DNA of 64,000 bases from Macrosoma leucophasiata. Its lineage: Eukaryota > Arthropoda > Insecta > Lepidoptera > Hedylidae. The DNA lies in the NCBI GenBank assembly GCA_036365455.1, contig JAWQUS010000008.1, forward strand, positions 14,677,501 to 14,741,500, given 5' to 3'. A model generated the notes under the pieces. The model was not told where the DNA came from. It saw only the letters and a program-made list of their open reading frames with translations, and did not search any database. Both the position numbers and the translations under genes were made by a program. Below are positions 44,300-59,400 of the stretch, piece by piece (the stretch's first letter is position 1; the number at the start of each line of letters is the position of its first letter).

Positions 44300-47200
44300 T
44301 TCTTCAATCAAGTTCTTTTTTACTCCTAATGACAATTTTCATGTTTTTATTTCTTTTCTTATAAAACGACTATTACCACCAAAACTAAAATAATAACCAT
44401 AGTTCATTATAAAAAAGTATGATGTTTAAATATCATTTTATTTTTATGAGCATTAAAAAAAATGTATCACTAAGTAGTAGAAAAAATCGACACCTGTTTG
44501 ATTAAAATTGATATCTGAATAATAATACTGTTTAGAACATTTTAATCATCATTGTACATAAAGTGGGTTCAGGCTGTTTTCATGTATTTCTGAAACATCT
44601 CCTTTGTTGTACAACTTTTCAAAATACTAAGTTGTATAGAAAATAAGGTAATATTTTAGTTTCACCTTAACTGGCAACACATTTTTGACAGCATTTACAT
44701 CTTATTACATTTTATGTATATGTCCGTATTACACCTTCTATCTAAATGAAATTATATTACAGAAATTTTACATTAGGATTGTGAATAATATCTCCGATCT
44801 CCCGTTGGCACATAATTGTTGAGCTAGTTTTAGTTATGAGTATTATAATAATACCTAATGCCAAATACATATCTTATGGCTCAGTGGTTAAATTATAGTA
44901 CTGTTTTAAATTTAAGATATAGGGTAATTAAACGCATAAGGCTCTTATTATGTAATTGTGATTCGTTTGTGTTTTATTAAGTATTATATAATTGTGCGTT
45001 ACTTGATATTTTATCTATTTTTAATCGTGAACACTTTTACGAAAATTATGTTTTTCACGCGGTTCAGTTTTATATCTGGTGAAATTGAGTTTTTTTTTTC
45101 AATAATGTACCCATAAAATTCGATCTAACCGAAATGCCATATATGTAACGACTTAATGAAATACAAAAATAATTTTAAGAAAACAATAATTTTACATGTT
45201 TTCTTAAATATATTTTTGTAGACGTGATTTAATTCTTGTATTTAAAGAGAATATTTTATTATATGTATCGAAACTACATATTAGTATGTGCATGCCTCCA
45301 TGTCCCACCACTGTTATGAAATAAATTCAAATTTGACAAAGAGTTGTTTTTAATCGATTTCGCCTTGATATTTTGTTTATTATTATTTTAATTTATTCTT
45401 TGATATTTTTATTTGATCTATACCAGCAAGTTATCATAAAATTTCTATGGTCGATGACAAAAAAAAAATACTTCTGCTCGTTTTTATATTATTATAAGTA
45501 TAATGACACGTTTTCCTCCTCTAAGACATTATTGTTTAGGTTCGCAATAAAAGGAAGGTCACGGGTACGTCCGCGGGGTAAAAAATGAAAACAACATAAT
45601 AATTTATTATTTATTTATTTGGGATTAATTCCCAAATCATCACTCTGAGCACAATATCACCGACGCGACTTTTATAACACACATCATAGGTAAAATAAAC
45701 AATATAATTAACCAGAAACAAATTCCTATTAAATATATTTATTAACTATGAACATCACAGATAATCAATAAATAACCGGATTATTATTGGGTGTTTATTT
45801 CATGTTACATTCATTTATTTTTTTATTAAAGCAGGCTTAGGAGATCTTTTATCTCAAAAAAATAATATCACTAGATATAGGTATGTGTACTTTCATAAAA
45901 TAATAATTTATAAAAAAAAATAAAAGTTTGCAACGAGTTGTAAATATAATATTTGCTTAAAATCATAACAGTGAAAAAAGCACCTTGAGGTTGGCAGAAA
46001 TTCGACGTACAGTTAAAGCTAGACCATAGTGTACTTTAATACATACCGCCTCTGATAGTTACTACGGGGCCATACATTACCTTCTAACCGGAAAACGACA
46101 GTGGTGAACACCACCGTTTGGCGGCAGTTAGTTATTGAAAGAGCTTAAAAAATAGCCTTCGTTATTCGGGTCTACAATAGATTTTGAAATTTGAAAGTAT
46201 GTTTAAGTAAAAGGGAAAACATGAAAAGAAAATAATGATCTTTGAAAGATAATCGCCTGCAGTATACGTAGTGGAATATAAATTCGTTTATGCCAAATAT
46301 ACATAATAATTTCTATGTCCGGTCATATTGTCACATAAGTAGATACAAAATAATATTCTTGTCGGTAAAAAATTTTGCGAGGTCAATAATTACAACTAGA
46401 CCCAAGAGACGCCAATAATTCAAATATTTATATAAAAAAAACTTATTAAAAACCGATTTTGAAGTCACTTTTTTAATAATAGATTACTTAATTTCTCATT
46501 GTACTTATATAGGTAACTTAATCTAACAAAATGCCTCGCTTCACTTGACATAAAATCTCACTGTCATAGGATTTTTCACTACACATTTACTTACACACTA
46601 TTTTGTTTAACAACCGTTGATTTATCTTACAATTCAATATTAAATACTTCAATCATTGGGAGATAAAGAATCAACGAAATACTGCATTCAAAATACAGAC
46701 GCAATTTTTTATGACATGTGAAAATAAGCCGATTCCGAAATATCTTTTGGAATTAGTGCATTTCATGTCGCCAGCAGATATTTGGCCTTATAAAATTCTT
46801 TACCTTCCACTTGCATATTTAATGACCTCATAGGTCTATATTACATAATAATATTCGCTGTCTTATTCGAGGCATGTAATAAATCGACATCTATAACCAT
46901 TGTATGCATACATGTCACTTAAAATAATGGCTTTAGGTCGCGGCACGGTAGCTAGGTAACTTAACATTAACACACACCCTTGCCCAAAGAATGGGTAGGT
47001 CCTACGCACACAATGACATGATAACCTTATATTCGGAGGGTCATGATCATGGGTATTACAAGTCAGGAACGCTATGTGTACAATTTTCTCTATTATAATG
47101 ATCGAAAATGCATTGTGTAATAAATTAACTGAACATGTATAATGTGGATGCATAATTATATAATTTGACTATATTACATACTGTTAAATGTTACACATTG

Positions 47201-47403
47201 TCTATAAAAAATATGTGTTATAATTAAGGTACAAGTGTATAAACTAGGCAATTGCATCACCCAATTAACATATAAATAAAAGAAAACATAATGTGACCTG
47301 TATAGGTCTCATGTATACTATCTGCACTAATTGTACTTACAATTATAATATGCCACGGACATTTCTAAACAATGGCACGCTCTCTAACTATAGTCCGAGA
47401 TTT
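44300..47403. other. Intergenic DNA and SLC36 3' flank
   Basis: AT-rich, no gene seen. A family B fragment (reverse) lies at 46045-46135 ('gggccatacattaccttcta', 'gtttggcggcagtta'). The SLC36 3' UTR must run leftward from 47403; I saw no clear AATAAA on the minus strand close to the stop. Confidence 0.5.
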
Positions 47404-50400
47404 TCAAGGTGATAAACTGGTCTCATTCATAATACTGGAAACTGTCGCATTCAATGGAGACTCGCTGTGTCCTGAGAATTTATAGATAATGCCCTCCAAA
47501 CTTGTCCAGGTACCCACGATCAGGCCGAGTACACCGAATATGACAACTATGGCATTCTTTACTATCATACGGATACGTTCGGAATCTGATACATAGTACC
47601 AGTAGGTACAACTTTGTATGAAGGCAGGGAAAGCGAGACCCAACGCCGACAAGCATAAAGCACCGAAGAGTGAGATGAAGAGATCCAACTCGGGGACAGC
47701 TGCAGCGATACCATCTGGAAATAAAAATATTTTATTTATTTACATAAACATAATGCATACCTATTATTGCATATTCCTAATATGTTCTGATACCTACGTT
47801 GTGTCACAAATACGAACAATAGACCGTAGCGCTAACTTTTTGTTACACGTTCTAAACGACTGTTCAATATCAATATTGTCTTATACCTACCTAGATACTT
47901 AATAGTTTTCTTAAGCTTAGAATCGTATTGGTAAAATGCTTTTGTCATATTAGGATTTTGATTAAAGTTCATTACAGATATAGTACGGTTATAAGTTAGA
48001 ACGGGGCAAGCATTACCTATTCTTTATAATGTAAAGAGATTATCAGTAACGTGGTACCTACGTGTAGTATACTTATGTCAGGTTTAATAATAGTTATTTA
48101 CACTATCTTGCACGTACTTATTCTGCGCGTAAATGGGCATTAGGTATTATTTATAGGTAATACATTCTCAACTATCATTACCTTATTGCGACGATGGTTC
48201 TGTATTTAAATGGGCATTAGGTATTATTTATAGGTAATATTCTGAATTTAACTAACTTTTTAATTCATAATATGAAATGCCAGAGGTATTTATTTTGGCC
48301 TAATCAATACTTGTCCCAGTGACAACTTGATATACTTAATATAAATTCATATTAAAACATCACATGCCATAAAATTAAATAAAAAAATGTAATATTCATG
48401 TTCTAAATTTGTTTCTAGAAAATATAATAATCAATAAAAGATACTCAAAAGACTCCCTGCACATATAGCTACTGGTGCGGTCAAGTCCAACTAAGTTATA
48501 TTTAATACAAGTCTATTTATTGGTAAAAAAAATCAGTCATTTGTGATATTCAAATAATTTAGTAGAGCTTCATAACAGTTAGAGTGTTGCAGTAGTTATT
48601 ATAAATGTTATAATTTACAAAGCGTTTGTGACTAAACCATGAGATACTATTCAAATTGATCTTTGCAGGCAAACTTGAAATGCTACGGGGTAGGTATACA
48701 CGGATATAATTATTGTCGTATTATCTTCCATGACTAATCACCCTTAGGTATATCATGAAAAATACAATAGGTACTTACATGTAACAAGGACAATCACGGT
48801 TCTAACCACGTATTCCCAAATCAATCTGTGCGAGCTGTTCAGCAAGCGGACGCCAATATATTCGTTCCATAGAATGTCGATTGCCACATAGCAGGCTAAG
48901 CCGTGAGTGATGAAGATAGCAAAAGCCAGTAGGCACTGGACCACGCTTGCCAACCTGAAATAAAAATAGTTACTTATATCATAAATAATTTAAAACAGGA
49001 TCATCATCAGGGCATCCTTTTTCCTTTATTTCAATAAAAGATTCTAAAGTCACCTAAAGTGCAGTTGTAGGTACAACCCATGATGATGTCGATTGAAAAT
49101 AATATAATAATAAAATCATATTTATTTTTCCTTTACAAAATTAGGTACATTATTATTGTCAATACATTGTTTGCTCTTAAATCCTAGTTTTGTGAGAGAC
49201 TGGTGCCTGAAATAGGTTTCTGGATGAAACCTGTGCTACAGGTCACCAGGCCTCTCCCGCAAACAGTTTTTAATACAGCAACCAGATGGTACCAAAAGTT
49301 ATGTACAGCTAAAGAATTAGCATGTATAGTATCATGAACGTAACAATAAGTGCAATACAAATATGTACATATATTATATGACATGTATAGCAAAGAACAT
49401 TTGCAAAATTCTCCATTACAATAAACCTAGAGGGAATAATAAAAGTAAGAGCTAAGTACTTTAAATTAATAACGAGTTACAGACAGATAGTGTGTGTGTG
49501 TGTGGAGAGTGTATATTGGTAAATTGGTAATGCCTGAGCGGTGGACAGGTACCTATCTAAACGGTGGAGGTAAACGGCAGCTAAGTAAGTATAACAATAA
49601 GCTGTCAAGTTCATATTTTTTATAAAAGTTAGTGCTAATTGATTATTAAAAAAAAAATTTAGTCCTGTTGCATAATTTAATATATTTATTGAAATTAATT
49701 TAATTGGATAGTTTGTTTTTTCTCTTCATCATAACTTTGATTTCATTATTTAACGGCGATACTTATTGATTTTCACGTCATGTCCCTAACGGGGTAGGCA
49801 GAGAGTGTAGAGCGCCAGATGTGATATTTAAATTAATTCAAGATACTATGTAAAAACAATTCTGTAGATACGTAATCAAGAGACTTTAAATACTTTGTTA
49901 CAACTTGCTTGCAGCAAGTGTTACGTAGGTGGTATACATATATCGAGGAGAGCATTAATTTTGTTATAAAGGGACCATGGAAGTAAAATAAATTCTGGGA
50001 GAAGGATGTTTTTAGAATTGGTATGGTACAGACTGCGCTTCGCCGACGTTTGTCTTTTAGAAGATCAGGATCATATGAAATCTCGGAATGGTTTTTTAGT
50101 ATGACCTTCATTACAAAAAGTTGCCTAACTGTGAGTAGGTCCCAGTCTCTAAATAATAATAATGCTATCAAATCAGTGTATACATATCTACTATTTTTTT
50201 TGTAATCCAGTGCGTTTTAAGATATTTTTTATACGTGATTAAACTATTGGAAATGCAATTTGTTCAAGTTCTTTGAAATTAAAAAAAAACGACGTCTATC
50301 TCTTTCTAACACTTACATTTCGTATACAAATGTAAGTAGGAAATACTATTTTGGTCCATGGTAGGTACCACGGAATAGATAAATAAAGATGGAATGGTAA

Positions 50401-53400
50401 TGTGGGTGTGGCAAGCGTACGGCAACTATGCGTGAACACACACAGTTCGGCAGATCCATTCGTTCGCCGCTCGTAGTGTCGTGTAGACTGCTTCGAACGA
50501 CGCATCTCTTGGTAAAATACCATGTAGTGCCAATTTTAACATGTAATATGAAATGTCAGACCTCAAGTATAAAGCGAGGAGGTATATCTTTTCATCGGTA
50601 AGTCACAAATAACATTTATTGTTATAATACTTGTAAAAAACATATAAATATACAAAGGAATATGAATATTCGAACTTAAACTGCATTATTTAAACGTTAC
50701 TCCTAGCGAATACATTGCTCGCTAAGCACTCGCACAATTAACGCTATTACTGTCTCCGCTTGCAATGTACAGCATGTAATGCGTCCGCTACACTTCGACT
50801 AGTTTATTGGTGAGTATATTGTTGTGTGCGTGCGAGTGTTTATTGCCTACGGGCGTTACATCTTAGTATGCAAACTTACGCAAACGAAATATAGGTAAAT
50901 AGGTGCCTGAGGATTAATGTATGGGTGATTGTCGAGATGGTGTTACATTTGTGTAAGAAATTGCATGGTGGGAGAAAAGCAGCGACACTGGTTCTAATAC
51001 TAAATTGAAGCAAAGGCCTTTCCATCCTTATTTATCTATTCCGTGGTAGGTACCATAGATGTATTATCTACTTCGTTGGTACCAATAGAGCAACACGGGC
51101 CACCGGCTGACACGGAGGGGCGTAGCCATAGCGTTTAATACCGATGCAAAACAGTCAGTATTTTTTTTTTATTTGTGTGACACAACACATACAACAAAAA
51201 TCGTCTATTACTACGAAACTCACACCTTGACTTTAATAAAATATATAAACAATTTCACATTTAAACATTTCGGCGACAGGTTTTGGGCCACTTGTTCTTG
51301 TACTTTAACAGAGGGGAAAAGCTTGCATATGGCTACTCCCCTCCGGTCCGCCGCGGCCGGTGGACCGTGTTGCTCTATGATGGTATCAAATACCTACTTT
51401 GTTTAGGGATAAATTAATTTTAAGAAGGATTTATTAAACTGCCTCTTACGTTTCGGTCTTAGACGGCAAATTAAGCGTAATACTGCCGGCGGCTGAGTCT
51501 CCGTACTGCAGGTAACCGAACAAACCCATGCCAATGTACAGAATTATAATGGAGATCATCGCACGATTCAGCACTCCGAACTTTCCCACGAAGTCTTTTG
51601 GTGTTTTCATTTCGTTCTCCAATGGTAATATCTGAAAACGCAAGTGATTAATTATGAATAATTGCCTAACATTAAGAAATTAAACTTGAGGCTAAATTAT
51701 GCTTTATTTCGTCATTTTCGTCCGTAAACCTACATAACTTTACGTGTACTACGGGAGAAAATGTACTAAGTAGGTAATAATGTTGATATTAGCCAAATTA
51801 CTCTATTCTCAATTCTGGATTTTTTAAACATAGGCATGCGTTCACTGTTAAAGCTTTTTATAAATTAACCCCCTTATTCATAATCGTATTTTAGCTAAAG
51901 TGTTGCTAATGTCTCCTTTGTCCTTTTCTATCCTGCACATTTGACAATGCAACTGACAAAGACAAAGCATTCTATAGCTAAAACGTATCTAATGTACGTT
52001 TATGAATAAGGGGGTAAGAATACAGTTATTTCTTTACTTTTAGACAGCTATTTCTCTGTTGGATTTGATCAGCTAAACAAAGGAAGCCATCTTGGTACAT
52101 ACTCAAGTATTGAGTATGTATGTCTATCTATCTATAACCGGTAATTAGCAAACATTTTCCATGTCATTGAAAAAGTTAATAACACTACTGGAAGAACCGG
52201 AAAACTGATAAACACACTGTAATTACACTTCAATAGATATGAAACAATATTTATGAAAAATAATGTTTATCAGTTGTTTTATACTGTTTCCGAATTGCAT
52301 TTCAACCAGTAGATATTATATAATACCAAAAAGGAATAACATTTGTGTATAATATAATATCGAACAAAATCTTAGTACCGACTAAATATGGAAGTGCAAA
52401 CTAAAGTTCTCTAAAGCCGCGGTCTAAACATGGAGTATTTGAAAAAAAATCGTACGTACCACACCAATAGCTTCTAAAGCGAATAGCACCGTACCGAAGA
52501 ACAAAGGGAAATTCGCAATTTTTCCAGCTGGTACTTTGCCTTCGAAAGTGGGGGTCACCCTGAAGATGTAATACAGGATGATTCCGAAGCTAACGATGGT
52601 CACAGCGTTGGCAATGGCCGAGAAAGGTGCCAAATATTTCAGATCCCGGACCCAATTGATTAGGATTAATGGCAGTAGGATCCACAGCATTACTTCAGGA
52701 ATAGTCACGTTTAGCCCAAAATGTTTGCTGAGCACAAATTGTATATTCTCGGACACGAAGACGACATACACACAACACGTGCCGATCTGGTAGATGAGTA
52801 GAAAAGCGTTCACCACGTGCCTGCAACAAAGTTATTAATTACTAACTATTTTAGGTGAGATCCAGTGAGCATTTTCTATTAAACAATGTTATCTGATAAA
52901 ATTTTATGAAGTGATTGGATTTAATTGGAAACATTCAGATCTAATTGTATACTCAGATGAGTATATCTTCAGGCGTTGGTTAAAAATAAAATGTATCATT
53001 AGTTATAATATTTTGTGGCTTGTCTTGTACATCGATTCCATAGAGCAACACGGGCCATCGGCCGCCGCGGAGGACCGGAGGGAAGCAGCCATAGCGTTTT
53101 TTACCGATTTACCGATGTAAATCGGTAATAAACGCTATGGCTACTTCCCTCCGAAATAAGAAAAAAAGACTGTAAGAGAAAAGACAAAAATATAACACTA
53201 TTTTGCATCGGCAAAACAGTCTTATTTTTTGCGGGGAGAACTACTTGTGATACATACACACACTACAAAAATCGTCTATTACTACGAAACTCACACCTTG
53301 ACTTTAACAAAATACATAAACAATTTACTTGTACTTGTAATTTGACAGAGGGGAAAGCCTGCATATTATGGCTACTCCCCTCCGGTCCGCCGCGGCAGGT

Positions 53401-56400
53401 AGCTCGAATCACTATGAAGGCCATCTTGTTCCTAAACAACACAACTTCTCGCCTGAAGGCACATCTACAATGCGTCAGTTATGTTTTATTAACCGACTCC
53501 AAAAGGAGAGGGCCAATTTCTCCATTGGGAAATTATCAATATTAAATTACCTACTCCCTGGAGATTTGTTTCAGGTCTAGCTATTGCAGAAATGTGTAAA
53601 AAATGTCTTACGCTGCGTATGGGGCGCATGCCTTGCACCAATCGGGTCCCTCCGAAAGTGCAGCCTCAGCAGCTGCTGTGTACGTCAACGATGGCACTTT
53701 CCGCCGTTTGCACAGTACATAGCACGAGTCTATCAACACGTGTATACAGTATGTGCACAGCACACCGATCACCAAGGTCCCGATGGAGCCTACCACGTAG
53801 CCTGAATTGGAGAAGGCATGTGGCATTGCAAGGATACCTGTGCCTAAACTGCCCTTTAATAAGTGCAGCAGAGTCTCCGTGTTCCTGTAACAAAATCGTC
53901 ATCATATGAGTTCCTCCATTTTCTTTGATTTTATTGATAAGTGAAAATAAATATAAATGTCATAGGTACACTAGCTAGACCTTTTTCATAAAAAGCCTTC
54001 AATTAACCCAGATTCTATTTACATCCCTAACATCAGTAAAAACTACCCTTTTCGTAACTGAATGGTCTAGTCATCCGTTTAAAACTTTCAAGTTATTGAA
54101 CGGTTTTTAAAAGAAAAATGGATCATGTAGGTATTTAATATCGATTTCTTAAGTACCTTTTCAATGAAACTTAAATTATCTTAACGTAATAAGTGTCCTA
54201 CTTAGGATTTAACACGAGCATTAGATAGTTACATCAAGATAGCATGCTGAGGTGTAACGTGCGGCCTCGATCGAAGGATGAACAAGATTAGCAAAGCAGA
54301 TTCAATGCAAATGTCCAATGATGACACCGTCGCGGCATTAACCTTTAGTTACTTGAGAAAAATAAAAAAGAAGAAAATTATTGAATATTGTAATGCCTAC
54401 TCTGTCAGAGTAAAGCATTACAATAGCAAACGCGAAATAGCTTATTAGCGAAAAACACACAAGAAAAAACTATATACCGTTTTTAAAAGTAGGTAGGTAT
54501 ATCATCTATAGGTACAATAAAAACCTATAAATATTACTGTAACACTTTGTTAGTGTCGTAGGTATTTTATTAATTACCTACTGAAAAGCAAATGCGATTT
54601 TGCCTTTGCTCTTACATGATCTGTCACGCAATGGATTTCGATGCAGTTTTTTTAACTGCTTCGGTAGCCTAGTGGTAGCATGCCACTACTACTACGCTGA
54701 GGTCATGAGTTCGATGCCCGGGTAGGGGGTTATCAGAGATAATGGTGTAAAGTACTTTATCTCTGGTTCTATTCGGTGTTTTCCATTTTGTGGAAGTTTC
54801 CCAGTACCTCTAAATTTGGTAATGTGCCCGAAGATGTCAACAGGCTCGCTACCTGTTACATGGGACAAAACGTAACCGGCGAATCGTGGGTTTTTGCATG
54901 TATGCTTGAATGCATGCATTTGCCTCTGCCTACCCCTTCGGAGATTACAGGCGTGAAGTTACTTTTTTTTTTCATTAGGTATGCACGTAATCACCACCAT
55001 ACCAGATTTTTTTATTTTAATTCCTTTCTGTTTGCGTAAGTAATTGAAAAAAGCTGATTTAAAGTTCTTTTTTATGATGTATAGAAATTGCCCCTGCAAA
55101 TGATGATATGTTCCGGTATATTATTACAGAACCTGTATAAGAATGCTTTATTCAAACATTGTGCCTAAATAGATAGCTAAATTTAAAAGTGTGAATAGAA
55201 CAAATGGAGCTATTTTATGGTGCAGGAAGCGTCTATATGATCGGTCATTCCACATGTTATTTGCAGGAAATGAGGAAAAGGAAGCAGTATGGAGGCCACT
55301 CTTGATTCATCAGTGTCTCTTTATATTGTTTCCGAGCATGTGTATTGACACATGCTCGGAAACAATATAAAGCAACATAAGGCAACGTGCTATGAAATTG
55401 AAGGTAAAAGTTCGCGATTTTTGCACAGCCATACCTGGTATGTCGCCCGTTAATATGAATTCCGTCCTTATGGTACGGAATACCTCTTTACTTACTTGGT
55501 TGCCACTTTCGCGACTAATATATCGAAAATTACTCATTTAGACATCTGATAGGTAATCTTTTTGTTAGCCGATAGCGTTATTGCTAGCTGTTGATTGAAT
55601 AACTGTCGAATTGCATTGCCGATAGGTGGCATTAATGTACCTAATCCAGCGACAGTAGGTGTTCATTAAAAACTAATGCCCGAATACTCAAACGTCACTC
55701 AATTTTAAGCAACCCTTAAATGAGCGCTATCTCTATCGTTTGAACGTGTTTTATAAAGACAGAAGACTTTTAAGACCCACTTAGATTTAAGTGACGTTTG
55801 AGTATTTGGGCGTAAGTAACGTAGGGTAACTTACGTGGTAGGATGCTCTACGACTCTGTTATCATAAGGCTCGTATTCCTCCACCTCTTGAAGGTTCTTC
55901 TCTTTCATGTTGACGAGGAAGATCCCCTTGTCTCCCGGCCTCTTTTTCTCATCTTTTACTGGAGATAAACTGTAAACATATATTTTTATGTTATGTTATA
56001 AAGTAAAGAGACAATCATTTATATATTGTGAGTGAAATATTTTAAATGAAGGACTTGAATCCGCGACCACTGGTTACTAGTCCACTCACTCTACCAACTC
56101 AGTTATAGAAGGCCACACCTAACTATCAAATTTTTCTTTCACATTTTATTGTATCGTCTTGAGATGGCCTTTATTCTTTAGATTTTCTCTCGCATTTACT
56201 AATAAGAAATTCAATAAAATTTAATTATTGATTTTTCCTAGGTATTTCCTTTCTAAATTAAAAGAAAATTTACGTTGATAGGTACGTAACAGTGAGGCTG
56301 AGAGCCCTTAGCATTCGTCGATTGCCGTGTGAAGTAGGCTATGGCCGTAAAATACTTCATTCTATTTATGTACCTACTATTACGAACAATATCAAAAACT

Positions 56401-59400
56401 AAGTAACAATAAATAATTTTTTTTTTTTTCCATGCGGAAACTTATTGTGTTTTAGATAAATGCAACACTAGGGAAACGAATGGCAACACTTCATCTTATA
56501 GACACTTTGTTTTACAACTCAATAAAGATTACAACTTTTAACGTTAATTAAAAGTAGGTAGGTACATTATGAATTAATTGAACACATACCTCATTAGGCA
56601 AACTTTTGGACATTTAAAAGAGATTACTTTAAACAAAATGAGTATCTACATACTATAACAAGCCCTATAGTGTTAAACATTTAGAAAAGTATTGTCATAT
56701 TGTTATTATTTCTAATATCACTTGACTCCTTATAATTAAATATTGCACTGTAAAGGACATAACGAGTATTACACCATGACTAATCTAAGAAATTAAATAC
56801 TATCAGTGCAGAAAAGTTTGGAACGGTGCTATAGTCAATATTGCGAATACCGGTGTCAGATGGTGACGTGCATGCTTTTCCATTGCTAGGCTACGGCAGA
56901 TATTCTTTACCGTTTATTGATTTATGCAAGTTACTTCAGACGGAGTCAAGGTTTTATGAATTACAATCGACAAAGAGTTGTTTAACCACGAGTTCTATAT
57001 GAATTTTAGTTTGATACAGTAGGCCCAACCACAACACCATGTAGTTAATAGGTATATTTTTCTTCAAAATTTCATATCTTACCAAATGAAATAACATTTT
57101 AGATTTGCCTAGGTGTAGACTAGGGTTGCTGAGGATTCCTCTTCCTCTTCCTCATAATGAGGAAGTTCGGCAATATTTTGGGTTCCTCAACCGTTTCCGC
57201 GTCCTCAAAAATTAAAATAAAAAATTCTCTTCCGCTACCGCTTCCTCAAAATTTAAGAGGAATTTAGGAGGAATTTTGTTGCGCATGCGCGTCGCGTATC
57301 GATGGCAACGCACACGCCACAACGCGGTGCCAGGCCGAACAGGCGAGCGAGACCTTCCCACCCGCCACCGGCGCTGTTCCTTGATTGTTTGTTTTAATTT
57401 TATTAACATACATTATTTTGTTTATACGCGTACTCAATTTAAAAATCGAAATATTCGGGGCTTTACAGAACTGTATCTTTACAATACCTATCTTCTCTTT
57501 CATCAAATGTACCAGCAAACAACTTTTTAGCAATGCTGTATTGGTATATGATGTATTATAAAACCGGTTGTTGGGGAAACAGCGTCCAAATATTCTTTTT
57601 ATAAAAATTAACCTCCCTGTTTAAAATAAATTTTGATTAATAGTATTCAATTCTTTTATTTTGATTAATAATATTCGACTTAAATACCGAATTAACAAAG
57701 AAATAAAGAAGTTGAGCACTGCCAGGTGTCCAGTCGGTGTGGGTGGAACTTCTCTCTTCGGCGGGTAGTACGGTGTAGGAAAATAGATGGTGGCACCATG
57801 TCAAACAGTTCAGCAGAGCACTCACCATTGTAGAGACGGTACAACACGCACATACTCCCAATGTCTCTGCGTAGGCTCAGATGTTCGAGGGGGCTCCCGC
57901 ATACAAATCAGTATGAGTAGTAGTAGCTACCCCGAAGTGAAAGTGCCTGGCTTTGTTAAGCACCCCTAGCTTTTTGGATTCCAACTTGGTCTTACACTCA
58001 ATGTGTCTCCCGAATTGCACTTTGTTCGATATGTCAACGCCCAGGATACCGATACTCTTACCAACGGCGATCGGATTGCCCGGGAACTGTGGTGCTACAA
58101 TGCATTGCGTTTTTTTAGCGGTGAACGTGCAGACTTGTGTCTTCGAGGGGTTGAACTGCATTAAATTAAGTCGACCCCAATCCGAGACCCACTCCAGAGA
58201 GTGCTCGATTTCAGACACAAGTCTAGTCCTTCTTTCCTCGATAAGTGTCCCAGAAGCATTTTCACGGCTGCGTAGTGTGTATATCCCGTACTATCATCGG
58301 TATAGCAATGAAAATTGGAGGTTTGCTCCAACATTTCATTGGTGTGCAGAAAAGCGTGGGAGATAGCACAGAGCCTTGCGGCACACCAGCGTTGATAGGT
58401 AGTCTGTCTGAGCGCTGACAGTCAACTAAGACTTGTATATAACGCTCAGACAGAAAGCTGGCTGTCCAGTTGCAAGACCGTAGGATGGAAGTTTCGCAAG
58501 AAGTACCCTGTGCCAGACCCGGTCAAAGGCCTTAGCAATGTCGTTGTATAGATATGTCACTGAACTCGTCCTTAACTGCTGGACCAATTTTGATGATTCT
58601 TTATCGTATGTGTTTTGAGAATGGTTTAGATTTTAGATTCATAGTAAAAATAATTAAAAGAGCATTTTGTAGTGGACCAACCACTACAAAATGCTCTTTT
58701 AATTATTTTTTTTGTATATATATATACTTAGTTAAGTAGATAGAGACAGGACAGCGGATTTTAGGTTGGGTCCGCTAGTATTTATAACTTCGTATCATCC
58801 TCTTCTCATCTTTCTGTAGCGCGCAAGGCCTCCCGGCTGGTGTAGAACGCAAGCGATCTACTCGATTAAGCGATACGGGTGCGGTCGGGTGTGTGACGGG
58901 TGACCACTAGTGGCAAATTAAAATGTGCATTTTCGTGCTTCGGAGAGCAGGACGCCGTCAGATAGCAGTCGTTAAACCTTGTCGGAGGCTTAATGGGCGG
59001 TTTGAAAACATCCGACAGCGGGTTGGCCACTAACCCTTGCAAGTAACTCCACCAACCCGCATTGGAGCAGCGTGGTGGAGTAAGCTCCAGACCTCCCCTC
59101 AAGAAGGGGAGAGACTCGTGCCCAGTGACCAGCAGTGGGACGTTTCAAGGGTTGCTATTATTATTATGTCATCTGCTTCCTCTTCCTCTTCCTCATCCGC
59201 ATCCTCTAAATTGGCGCATCACAATTCCTCTTCCTCCTCCTCTTCCTCATAATCACTTCCTCAACAACCCTAGTGTAGACACTACACGAAGAAACCTGCA
59301 TACATCAGTATGGATATGCACAATTGGATATGGATATTTGTGCATATGCATACATCAGTATGGATATGCACAAATATCCAAAAACAATACATATATTATT

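Larger units (their letters stand above)
57121..59272. mobile_element. hAT-like DNA transposon, non-autonomous, 8-bp target duplication
   Basis: Ends TAGGGTTGCTGAGG and, inverted, TAGGGTTGTTGAGG. GTGTAGAC is repeated directly on both sides (57113-57120 and 59273-59280), the 8-bp duplication typical of hAT. Both subterminal zones (57135-57260, 59165-59265) are dense in 'cctctt'/'cctca' repeats, likely transposase-binding sites. The middle carries a Jockey LINE piece, a perfect hairpin and another LINE tail, with no hAT transposase. Confidence 0.88.

Noticed and set aside
53608..53826. Stand-alone small membrane protein starting MPHAFSNSGYVVG
   Set aside because: It is the inside of SLC36 exon 53612-53884; homology extends upstream to the acceptor at 53884.
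57264..57533. Overlapping frames on both strands near 57300
   Set aside because: They fall in the GC-rich left part of the hAT-like element; no domain or codon signal.
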